Origin: Polaribacter sp. HaHaR_3_91
Lineage (GTDB): Bacteria > Bacteroidota > Bacteroidia > Flavobacteriales > Flavobacteriaceae
Direction of reading: 5' to 3'
Length of the DNA stretch: 64,000 nucleotides
NCBI RefSeq assembly: GCF_019278525.1
Contig: NZ_CP058986.1
Span: 4,045,001 to 4,109,000 of the forward strand
Shown here in pieces: positions 54,308 through 60,848 of the stretch. Below the pieces are notes generated by a model. It was not told the origin of the DNA. It was given only the letters and a program-made list of their open reading frames with translations, and ran no database searches. Every line of letters starts with the position of its first letter. Position 1 is the stretch's first letter. The position numbers and the translations under genes were made by a program.

Positions 54308-54443
54308 TAATTTTGTACTTTTGAAGTAACAAAACCGAGTTGAGGTTAACTCTTCTTCTCTGTTTAGTAATATAATTGGGGGTCAGAATCCAAAAAATAT
54401 TAAAAAAACACCAAGAGGGATATTTAATTGTCCCTTTTTTTTT
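54308..54443 (+). ncRNA. Candidate small RNA with own promoter and terminator
   Basis: An exact -7 element TAATTTTG at 54308-54315 predicts a start near 54322. The following 120 bases hold no ORF but fold into three elements. The first is GAGTT/AACTC around GAGGTT (54337-54352). The second is a longer arm, TAATAT-AA-TTGG closed by a ten-base loop GGGTCAGAAT and CCAA-AAA-ATATTA (54368-54402). The third is a terminator stem AGGGA/TCCCT followed by a run of ten or so T (54416-54443). The -33 element is weak. It does not look like tmRNA, RNase P RNA or SRP RNA. A flavobacterial RNA family such as Flavo-1 is possible but was not tested. Confidence 0.6.
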
Positions 54444-54493
54444 ATGCTTTTTTTTTACTGCCTCAGCAATTTGATTTTAAAATATTAATAATA

Positions 54494-54518
54494 AAGAGAA
54501 GCCTTTCGACTTCTCTTA
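54494..54518 (-). terminator. Terminator of nrdBA
   Basis: AGAGAAG / CTTCTCT stem with an eight-base loop, 20 bases past the nrdA stop codon on the minus strand; the T-run is short. Confidence 0.65.
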
Positions 54519-54537
54519 TCTTTATTTATACTACTAA

Positions 54538-56316
54538 TTACCCTTCGCAACTAGCACATTCTTTCTTTTGTTTAAACTTCTGTGCAGCATTCATACTGTG
54601 TTGGTAATACATAGATTTTACACCTAATTTCCAAGCATTAATATAAACCGAATTCACTTCTTTAATTGGCATATCTGGATGTACCATAATATTAATTGAC
54701 TGCCCTTGATCTATATGATTTTGTCTATTAGCTGCCTGATATACAATTACATTTTGATCGATTTCTGAATAGGTTTTAAACACCTCTTTTTCTGCTTCAG
54801 TTAAAACGCTTAAATGCTGTACAGAACCATCATTATCTCTAATACTTTTCCAAATATCTGATGTATTATGTCCTTTTTCTTCCAATAATGTTTCTAAAAT
54901 TGGATTCTTAATTGTTGTTTTAATTTTTGCAATATCTTTTACATAGATGTTAGACCAAATTGGCTCAATTCCTTGAGATACTTGTCCTAAAATAAATGCA
55001 GATGATGTTGTTGGTGCAATTGCATTTAAAGTGGTGTTACGTCTTCCGTATCCTTTTAATACTTCTGGCTCACCATACAACTTAGCCATTTCTTCTGATG
55101 CTTTGTAAGATTTTTCTTTAATTACCTTAAAGATTTCACTGTTTAAAGCATATGCTTCTGCACTGTCAAAAGCATGCATTTTAGATTGTAATAAAGAGTG
55201 CCATCCTAAAGCACCTAAACCTAAAGCTCTGTTTTCTTTAGCAAATTTATACGCTTTCTCCATAAAACGGAACGTAAACTGATCGTCTCTGTCAGATGAA
55301 TCTTTGTATACTTCTAACTTAGTGATAAACTCTTGCATTACTGCATCTAAGAAATACGTAAGTGTTTCTACAGCATCGGTATCTTTCCATTTATCATAAT
55401 GTAATAAGTTTACAGATGATAAACAACATACAAAAGACCAATCTTCATTAGAAGGTAACATGATTTCTGTACACAAGTTACTCGCATAAATTTCGTGGTT
55501 TTTGTCCTTATAAACATCTACCGTTCCATTATTTGCGTTGTCTCTAAAAAGAATATATGGATACCCAATTTCTCCTCTTCTTTGTAATATTTTTGCCCAA
55601 ATACCTCTTTTTTCTACATCACCATCAATCATTGCTTGCATCCATTCGTCACCAACGGTAACACCATGCGTTAATTCTTGAATTGGGTTTCCTTCTGTTC
55701 CTATTTCTAAAAATTCTTTAATATCCGGGTGATCTACTGGTAAATATGGAGAAAAACGCCCACGTCTTACAGAACCTTGACTTACAACATCTACCATTTT
55801 TTCGAACAACTGCATAATATGTACAGAACCAGAAGATGAACCGTTGTTTTTCACATCGGCACCTCTTTTACGTAACTTACCAAAGTAACCAGAAGTTCCT
55901 CCTCCTAATTTAGACATCATACCAACTTCTGATTGAGAGAACAAAATATCTCCCATATCGTCTGCTACATGCGATCCAAAACAGCTAATTGGCAAACCTC
56001 TTTTCTTTCCAAAGTTAGACCAAATTGGCGATGCTAAAGAGTAATACCCTTCAGCCATATATTTATAAAACTTATCAGAAAAACCATCCATTTTTAAAAT
56101 ACGTTCTGCATTATCTGCAATTTCACGTATTCTTTCTTCTGGTGTGGTATCTCCTGTTAAATAACCAGACTGTAAAAATTTACGACTATTTTCTGTTAGC
56201 CATGTAATTTCTGGTTGATCTTTACCTTTAAGCATTTCTTTCCTAGCAGCGTTTCTAACTTGAATTAACTGTTCGTGTTCTGTAAGTTCTGTTGTTTTTG
56301 TTTCGTTCAAGTTCAT
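54538..56316 (-). CDS. nrdA: Class I ribonucleotide reductase catalytic subunit, without ATP-cone
   Basis: A 592-residue R1 protein. The active-site triad is in SNLCTEIMLP (Asn280, Cys282, Glu284), the redox cysteines are Cys112 (ISCFGSH) and one in FVCCLSS, and the mobile C-terminal pair is CASC. Compared with E. coli NrdA (761 residues) the N-terminal ATP-cone activity domain is missing; the protein begins directly with the helical domain. It reduces ribonucleoside diphosphates with a radical from NrdB, encoded three bases upstream in the same operon. Confidence 0.94.
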   Translation of the reverse strand: MNLNETKTTELTEHEQLIQVRNAARKEMLKGKDQPEITWLTENSRKFLQSGYLTGDTTPEERIREIADNAERILKMDGFSDKFYKYMAEGYYSLASPIWSNFGKKRGLPISCFGSHVADDMGDILFSQSEVGMMSKLGGGTSGYFGKLRKRGADVKNNGSSSGSVHIMQLFEKMVDVVSQGSVRRGRFSPYLPVDHPDIKEFLEIGTEGNPIQELTHGVTVGDEWMQAMIDGDVEKRGIWAKILQRRGEIGYPYILFRDNANNGTVDVYKDKNHEIYASNLCTEIMLPSNEDWSFVCCLSSVNLLHYDKWKDTDAVETLTYFLDAVMQEFITKLEVYKDSSDRDDQFTFRFMEKAYKFAKENRALGLGALGWHSLLQSKMHAFDSAEAYALNSEIFKVIKEKSYKASEEMAKLYGEPEVLKGYGRRNTTLNAIAPTTSSAFILGQVSQGIEPIWSNIYVKDIAKIKTTIKNPILETLLEEKGHNTSDIWKSIRDNDGSVQHLSVLTEAEKEVFKTYSEIDQNVIVYQAANRQNHIDQGQSINIMVHPDMPIKEVNSVYINAWKLGVKSMYYQHSMNAAQKFKQKKECASCEG

Positions 56317-56319
56317 AAT

Positions 56320-57594
56320 TTAAAATAAGTCGTCGCTAGTTATACTTTTTGTTCTTTTACTATAGTTGATTGATCTTTTTACAAAGAAATCACCATGTTT
56401 GGTTCCAATAATTTCATCATCAAACCAATCTGTTTCTGCTAATAATTTTTGATCTACCTCAAATACTTTTGCAATTCCAATACTTTCTAAAGAATTATTA
56501 AATCTATTTTTAATAAATTCATTAATTACATCTTTAGGTAGAAAGTCTAATTCTCCTTTTTCAAAAATCCAATCGATTAATTTACTTTCAGAAAGAAACG
56601 CTTCTTTACAAGTTTCTTGAACCAATAAATTATGCTCTTCACTAAACCAATCTGGATTTTCTTCTTTTATAATTTTTATTAAATCGATACCAAAATCTCC
56701 ATGAATCTGCTCTTCTTTAGAAGTAGCTTCTACCACATTAGAAATTCCTTTTAGTACATTTTTATGCTTGTTAAAAGCCATGATAATCAAAAACTGAGAG
56801 AATAAAGATACGTGCTCTATAAATAAAGAGAACAATATTATAGACTCAGAAAATTCTTGATTGTCTTCACTATTTACATTCTTTAACGCGCCTTCTAAAT
56901 AGTTAACACGTTTCATTATAACAGGGTTTTTCTTTAAGTTTTTAAACTCATTATTTAACCCTAAAATCTCTAATAAATGAGAATAAGCATCATGATGACG
57001 CACTTCACTTTCAGAAAAAGTTGCACCTACAGAACCAATTTCTGGCTTTGGCATCTTTTTATAAATGTCTCCCCAAAAAGTTTTAACAGCAACCTCTATT
57101 TGAGAAATTGCCAACATGGTATTTTTTATTGCATTCTTTTCTACCTCAGTAAGAGATGTCTTAAAGTCTTGAATATCACTCGTATAATTAAACTCTGTAT
57201 GAATCCAATAAGAATGTCTAATTGCATCCACATATTCTCCTAGAGCAGGATAATCATAAGGTTTTAAGTTAATCCTCTTCTCAAAAATATTTGGTTTTCT
57301 ACTTCTAGTTTGTTCGTCTCTATATAATATGTATGCCTTTGCAACGTCATGAAAAGGACTGTCCATTAATTTATACTCTACTATATCTTGTACCTGCTCT
57401 ACTGTAGGAATATAATCTGGTTCATTTAACCTTCTTTCTAATAATGTACCATGTACAATATTTGATATAGCAATAGCATCATTTCTAGAACCATTGTTAA
57501 CGGTAAGCATTGCTTTTTCTATAGCATTAATAATTTTCTCTAACTCAAATGTGGTTGTTTCTGAGTCTCTTTTTATAATATGCGTAATTTCCAA
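56320..57594 (-). CDS. nrdB: Class I ribonucleotide reductase radical subunit with N-terminal ATP-cone
   Basis: A 424-residue R2 protein (from the TTG at 57594) with an ATP-cone at its N-terminus (about 1-95, EITHIIKRDSE, FELEKIINAIEKAM, VEQVQDIVEYKLMDS) and a ferritin-like metal domain after it. Metal ligands are seen in SEVRHHDAY (Glu197, His200) and SKEEQIHGD, and a Tyr204 stands at the place of the E. coli radical tyrosine. This layout was described for Leeuwenhoekiella blandensis, where the cone on NrdB senses ATP/dATP because NrdA has none. There is no ATG before the cone: TTG at 57594 or TTG at 57657 must be the start. It lies three bases before nrdA. Confidence 0.88.
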   Translation of the reverse strand: MEITHIIKRDSETTTFELEKIINAIEKAMLTVNNGSRNDAIAISNIVHGTLLERRLNEPDYIPTVEQVQDIVEYKLMDSPFHDVAKAYILYRDEQTRSRKPNIFEKRINLKPYDYPALGEYVDAIRHSYWIHTEFNYTSDIQDFKTSLTEVEKNAIKNTMLAISQIEVAVKTFWGDIYKKMPKPEIGSVGATFSESEVRHHDAYSHLLEILGLNNEFKNLKKNPVIMKRVNYLEGALKNVNSEDNQEFSESIILFSLFIEHVSLFSQFLIIMAFNKHKNVLKGISNVVEATSKEEQIHGDFGIDLIKIIKEENPDWFSEEHNLLVQETCKEAFLSESKLIDWIFEKGELDFLPKDVINEFIKNRFNNSLESIGIAKVFEVDQKLLAETDWFDDEIIGTKHGDFFVKRSINYSKRTKSITSDDLF

Positions 57595-57657
57595 GGTAAA
57601 TGAAGGGTGTTTAATTGTTATTTTTAGTGTTAACAAAGATTGGATTTTTTGCTCCAA

Positions 57658-57943
57658 AATAAAAGTTATACTTATTCACAAAACCCTTGAAGTTTTTAAC
57701 AAATTAACAGTTTTCCGAAATTTCACGCTAAAAAAATGATTTTTTAAAAATCTCATAACCATACAATTATCAATACAAAATCGCTGTAACTACTATCGGT
57801 ATTGAGTTTCTTAAAAGACCTCTATTAAATAATTTTTGTAACAATTAATTACTTTTTTTTTACTTACAATCTGTTACGTTGTACTTACAAAAAGAAAACA
57901 ATTATTTAAAACCGCATTTTAGTAATATCAATTAATATAATCT
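57658..57943. other. Divergent intergenic region between nrdB and the cold-shock gene
   Basis: Holds the promoters of nrdB and of the cold-shock gene. I found no clear NrdR-type box. AT-rich, no ORF. Confidence 0.5.
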
Positions 57944-57951
57944 TATATTTG
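57944..57951 (+). promoter_or_regulatory. -7 promoter element of the cold-shock gene
   Basis: TATATTTG is an exact TAnnTTTG match, placing the transcript start near 57958, about 24 bases before the TTG start codon. Confidence 0.65.
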
Positions 57952-57981
57952 CAGTATTATTAACATTTATATTATATTATT

Positions 57982-58173
57982 TTGAAAAAAGGGACAGTAA
58001 AATTCTTCAACGAATCTAAAGGATTTGGATTTGTAACAGAAGATGATTCAAACACAGAGTACTTTGTACATGTATCAGGATTAATTGACGAAATTAGAGA
58101 AGGTGACGCAGTAGAGTTCGACCTTAAAGAAGGTAGAAAAGGTTTAAATGCAGTAGACGTTAGAGTTCTATAA
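57982..58173 (+). CDS. Cold-shock domain protein with TTG start
   Basis: A 63-residue CspA-type OB-fold protein. RNP1 (KGFGFVTED) and RNP2 (YFVHVSGL) are intact, and GTVKFFNESKG and the C-terminal GLNAVDVRVL are typical. It binds single-stranded nucleic acid. The family begins M-x-K-G-T-V-K-F-F, which here falls on a TTG codon; there is no in-frame ATG between it and the upstream stop. The 5' leader is short. A terminator follows after 20 bases. Confidence 0.93.
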   Translation: MKKGTVKFFNESKGFGFVTEDDSNTEYFVHVSGLIDEIREGDAVEFDLKEGRKGLNAVDVRVL

Positions 58174-58190
58174 TTTTAAATTTTTTGAAA

Positions 58191-58247
58191 AGAACAAGTC
58201 GCTTAATTTTTTAAGCGGCTTTTTTTTGTCTTATTTTTTTACAAAAC
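58191..58247 (+). terminator. Terminator of the cold-shock gene (repeat copy 1)
   Basis: AAGTCGCTTAA / TTAAGCGGCTT stem followed by eight T. The whole block AGAACAAGTCG...TTTTTTTTG(T/C)CTTATTTTT recurs 162 bases downstream. Confidence 0.88.
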
Positions 58248-58352
58248 GCCCCCTTTATAAAAAGTAAAAGGATCATTTTAACTAATTGAGTATAATTATT
58301 TAGAAAACGGAGCTGTTTTAAAAACTTATTGGCAAGTATTTTCTTTTTTATA

Positions 58353-58391
58353 AGAACAAGTCGTTTAATTTATTTTAAACGAATTTTTTTT
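58353..58391 (+). repeat. Degenerate second copy of the cold-shock terminator block
   Basis: AGAACAAGTCGTTTAA, loop, TTAAACGA and a T-run copy the block at 58191 with a few substitutions. It sits directly before the ctaA promoter, though no gene ends here, so it is probably a duplicated remnant. Confidence 0.6.
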
Positions 58392-58395
58392 GCCT

Positions 58396-58403
58396 TATTT
58401 TTG
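58396..58403 (+). promoter_or_regulatory. -7 promoter element of ctaA
   Basis: TATTTTTG is an exact TAnnTTTG match, 19 bases before the ctaA ATG. The same place in the first repeat copy reads TATTTTTT. Confidence 0.6.
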
Positions 58404-58421
58404 TAAAAACTTTTATTTATA

Positions 58422-59438
58422 ATGAAAAGTAGCTTCACAAAAACTGTACAAATTGCCTTTATATCTGTCTACTTAATTTTTTTAGCAGGCTCTGTTGTTA
58501 GAATGACCGGATCAGGAATGGGATGTCCTGATTGGCCAAAATGTTTTGGGTATTATATTCCGCCTACAGCGGAAGAACAAATTACTTGGAAACCAAATTC
58601 TGAATTTAAAAAAGGTTTTATCATCATTAAAGACGAAGCTTTATTTGTTGCAGAGCACGATATAAAAACAACAGACCAATTTAATAAAAGCAATTGGGCT
58701 ACTTATACAAAACACGATTACGCAAATTTCAACAAATACCATACCTGGACAGAGTACATTAACAGACTATCTTCTGTTTTAGCAGGTTTTGTTTTCTTAT
58801 TCTTAATCTACGGAGCTACAAAATACTGGAAAACAGATAAGAGAATTCCAATACTTGCTTATACTGCTTTCTTTCTAATGTTGGTAGAAGCCTGGTTAGG
58901 AAAAACGGTAGTAGATACAAATTTAAAACCTTCTATAATAACTATTCACATGGTTATTGGTTTAATTATTATCGCGCTTTTATTACAACTAAAATTTATT
59001 ACTTCAGACAAAAAGAAAACCTACAATTACAATTCATTATTTAGTAAATTACTTATTATTTCTGCCGTATTTTCTTTAATTCAAATAGCAATGGGAACTC
59101 AAGTAAGGCAATTTATAGACGAGCAAGTAAAGCTTTATGGTTTCGAAAACAAAGATTACAGTTTAATGAATCCGAGTTTTAAATTCTATTTTCACAGGTC
59201 TTTTACCATTGCAATTGTATTGATAAACTTTGTTTTATTTTACATAAATCAGGCTAAAAACTTAGGATACAAACTGGTAAATTGGGTAGTTGCATTAATC
59301 TTTTTAGAAACCATTACCGGAATGTTAATGTATTATGCAGAATTTCCTTTAGGTACGCAAGCAACACATTTATTAGCAGGTGCTATTTTATTTGGACTAC
59401 AGTATTATTTATGGTTGCAAAGTAAACCGGTTAAGTAA
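58422..59438 (+). CDS. ctaA: Heme A synthase (COX15/CtaA)
   Basis: A 338-residue membrane enzyme that oxidises the methyl group of haem O to the formyl of haem A, needed by the oxidase encoded at 2-5 kb. Motifs: VVRMTGSGMGCPDWPKCFG after the first helix, HTWTEYINRLSSVLAG (His and Glu of the first haem/active site), HMVIGLIIIALL and FHRSFTIAIVLI, and HLLAGAILFG near the end. An insertion with a lysine-rich loop (about 55-105) after the first helix is as expected for the Bacteroidota form. Monocistronic, with its own promoter. Confidence 0.93.
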   Translation: MKSSFTKTVQIAFISVYLIFLAGSVVRMTGSGMGCPDWPKCFGYYIPPTAEEQITWKPNSEFKKGFIIIKDEALFVAEHDIKTTDQFNKSNWATYTKHDYANFNKYHTWTEYINRLSSVLAGFVFLFLIYGATKYWKTDKRIPILAYTAFFLMLVEAWLGKTVVDTNLKPSIITIHMVIGLIIIALLLQLKFITSDKKKTYNYNSLFSKLLIISAVFSLIQIAMGTQVRQFIDEQVKLYGFENKDYSLMNPSFKFYFHRSFTIAIVLINFVLFYINQAKNLGYKLVNWVVALIFLETITGMLMYYAEFPLGTQATHLLAGAILFGLQYYLWLQSKPVK

Positions 59439-59440
59439 AC

Positions 59441-59695
59441 AGTATTCAGTCTCAGTTTCCAGCTTCTCACTTGATAACAGAAAATTGACTACATAGCAAC
59501 ACAGAAAACATCGTTTTTTAAAACTTTGAAACTCATTTACAGACAACCCCTACTAGCCGATAGCGCGAGCGTATCGCTCGTGCAAACACCAATAAAATGT
59601 GGAGTAACCTACACAAACTTACTCAACAATGTTTTAAGAAAAGATACGAGCGAGACGCTTGCACCAGCATTAAGACTGCAAGTAAGAACCAAAAA
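59441..59695. repeat. Repeat-rich spacer with inverted GAGCG elements
   Basis: GCGAGCGTATCGCTCGTGC (59565-59583) and GATACGAGCGAGACGCTTGC (59643-59662) are inverted copies with a few mismatches, about 60 bases apart and much richer in GC than the surroundings. The proximal part, CAGTATTCAGTCTCAGTTTC, also looks like low-complexity repeat DNA. The paired arms resemble REP-type sequences mobilised by REP-associated (RAYT) transposases; none is in the window. Confidence 0.5.
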
Positions 59696-60118
59696 TTAAG
59701 GATGCGCGTTCACCCAAACCTCTCCGTCTGAAAAATATTCTTTTTTCCAAATAGGAACCGTTTCTTTTAAAGTGTCAATTGCAAATTCACAAGCTTCAAA
59801 AGCGGCTTTTCTATGCTTAGAAGACGTAGTTATAATTACAGGAACTTCTCCAACCTGCAACATTCCTTCTGCGTGGTGAATGGCAATTTTTTTAATATCG
59901 AATTTCTCTAAAGCCGAATCTGCAATTTTTCGCATTTCTTTAATCGCCATTGGCTTATAGGCAGAAAAGTCTAATTGCATAACTTCTTTTCCTTGAGTAT
60001 CATTTCTTACAGTTCCTATAAAAGCAGAAATTCCACCACAAGAAGCATCTTCTACAAAACGATAACACTCTTGTAAATCTAATTTATCTGAAGTAATTTT
60101 TATTGAAGTTCTTTTCAT
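59696..60118 (-). CDS. moaE: Molybdopterin synthase catalytic subunit MoaE
   Basis: A 140-residue protein from the ATG at 60118, which gives the family N-terminus. SAFIGTVRNDTQGKEV, HHAEGMLQVGEVPVIITTSS and the active-site lysine pair in PIWKKEYFSDGEVWV are present. With MoaD it inserts sulfur into precursor Z to make molybdopterin. The partner moaD is nearby on the same strand, but a DUF3817 gene on the opposite strand lies between. The upstream ATG at 60142 adds unrelated residues. Confidence 0.93.
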   Translation of the reverse strand: MKRTSIKITSDKLDLQECYRFVEDASCGGISAFIGTVRNDTQGKEVMQLDFSAYKPMAIKEMRKIADSALEKFDIKKIAIHHAEGMLQVGEVPVIITTSSKHRKAAFEACEFAIDTLKETVPIWKKEYFSDGEVWVNAHP

Positions 60119-60249
60119 TGTTAAACAAAAATAGGAAAACAAAATTGTATTTTCGCAAAAATAAACGAATCGAAATTACAAGGGGTTTTCTGTACATTAA
60201 AAAGTTATACAGATTACAAACATATGTTGCCTTGACAAAAATTATCTTT

Positions 60250-60525
60250 ATGAAAAACATATTTAGAATTGTAAGTATTTTAGAAGGAATTTCTTACCTA
60301 TTATTATTATTTATTGCAACACCTATAAAATATTTACAAGATGACCCTTCTTACGTAAAAATGTTAGGAATGCCTCATGGAATTCTTTTTATGTTATATG
60401 TAGTATTGGCCATAGTTATAAAGAAAGAAATGAATTGGAACAACAAAACTTTAGGGATGGTTTTAATTGCTTCTGTGATTCCTTTTGGTACTTTTTATGT
60501 TGATAAGAAGTATTTTAAAAAATAA
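60250..60525 (+). CDS. DUF3817 domain-containing membrane protein
   Basis: A 91-residue protein with three membrane helices (about 4-24, 40-60, 68-85) and the DUF3817 pattern RIVSILEGISYLLLLFIATP, KMLGMPHGILFMLYVV. The reading frame goes back to 60103, but the family N-terminus begins with MKNIFRIVSILEG at 60250, so that start is used. The function is unknown. It lies between moaE and moaD in the opposite direction. Confidence 0.85.
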   Translation: MKNIFRIVSILEGISYLLLLFIATPIKYLQDDPSYVKMLGMPHGILFMLYVVLAIVIKKEMNWNNKTLGMVLIASVIPFGTFYVDKKYFKK

Positions 60526-60554
60526 CTGCTAGTACTCTTTTATAAAATCACATT

Positions 60555-60592
60555 AGCTTGTTTCTTTTCTTAAGGATAAAAACAAGCTTTTT
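60555..60592. terminator. Bidirectional terminator
   Basis: AGCTTGTTT / AAACAAGCT stem with a long loop and an eight-T run. It overlaps the end of moaD on the other strand. Confidence 0.85.
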
Positions 60593-60593
60593 T

Positions 60594-60836
60594 TTACCCT
60601 CCGCTAACTGGTGGAATTATAGCAACAACGTCATTCTCTTTTAGAAGAAAATCATCCGTTGCATAACTTTCATTAACAGCAATTGCATAAGAGTTCAACT
60701 TTTCTAACTGCTGATACTTCCCTTTTAAAGAGTTTTTAAAATCTGCAACAGTAGCAACGTCAGCTATATTAAGTTCTAAAGCTGATGAACCCACTAAATC
60801 TGTGGTTATTCCGAAAAAAAGTACTTGAATTTTCAT
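60594..60836 (-). CDS. moaD: Molybdopterin synthase sulfur carrier subunit MoaD
   Basis: An 80-residue ubiquitin-like sulfur carrier ending in the essential Gly-Gly (VVAIIPPVSGG). IQVLFFGITTDLVG and LLKENDVVAI are typical of the family. The terminal glycine is thiocarboxylated and donates sulfur through MoaE. It lies twelve bases downstream of the DUF5686 gene in the same direction, so the two are likely co-transcribed. Confidence 0.92.
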   Translation of the reverse strand: MKIQVLFFGITTDLVGSSALELNIADVATVADFKNSLKGKYQQLEKLNSYAIAVNESYATDDFLLKENDVVAIIPPVSGG

Positions 60837-60848
60837 ATATCAAAAATA

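Noticed and set aside
54322..54443. SRP RNA, tmRNA or RNase P RNA identity for the candidate RNA
   Set aside because: It lacks the SRP GGAA-loop signature, a tmRNA tag frame and tRNA-like ends, and is far too short for RNase P RNA.
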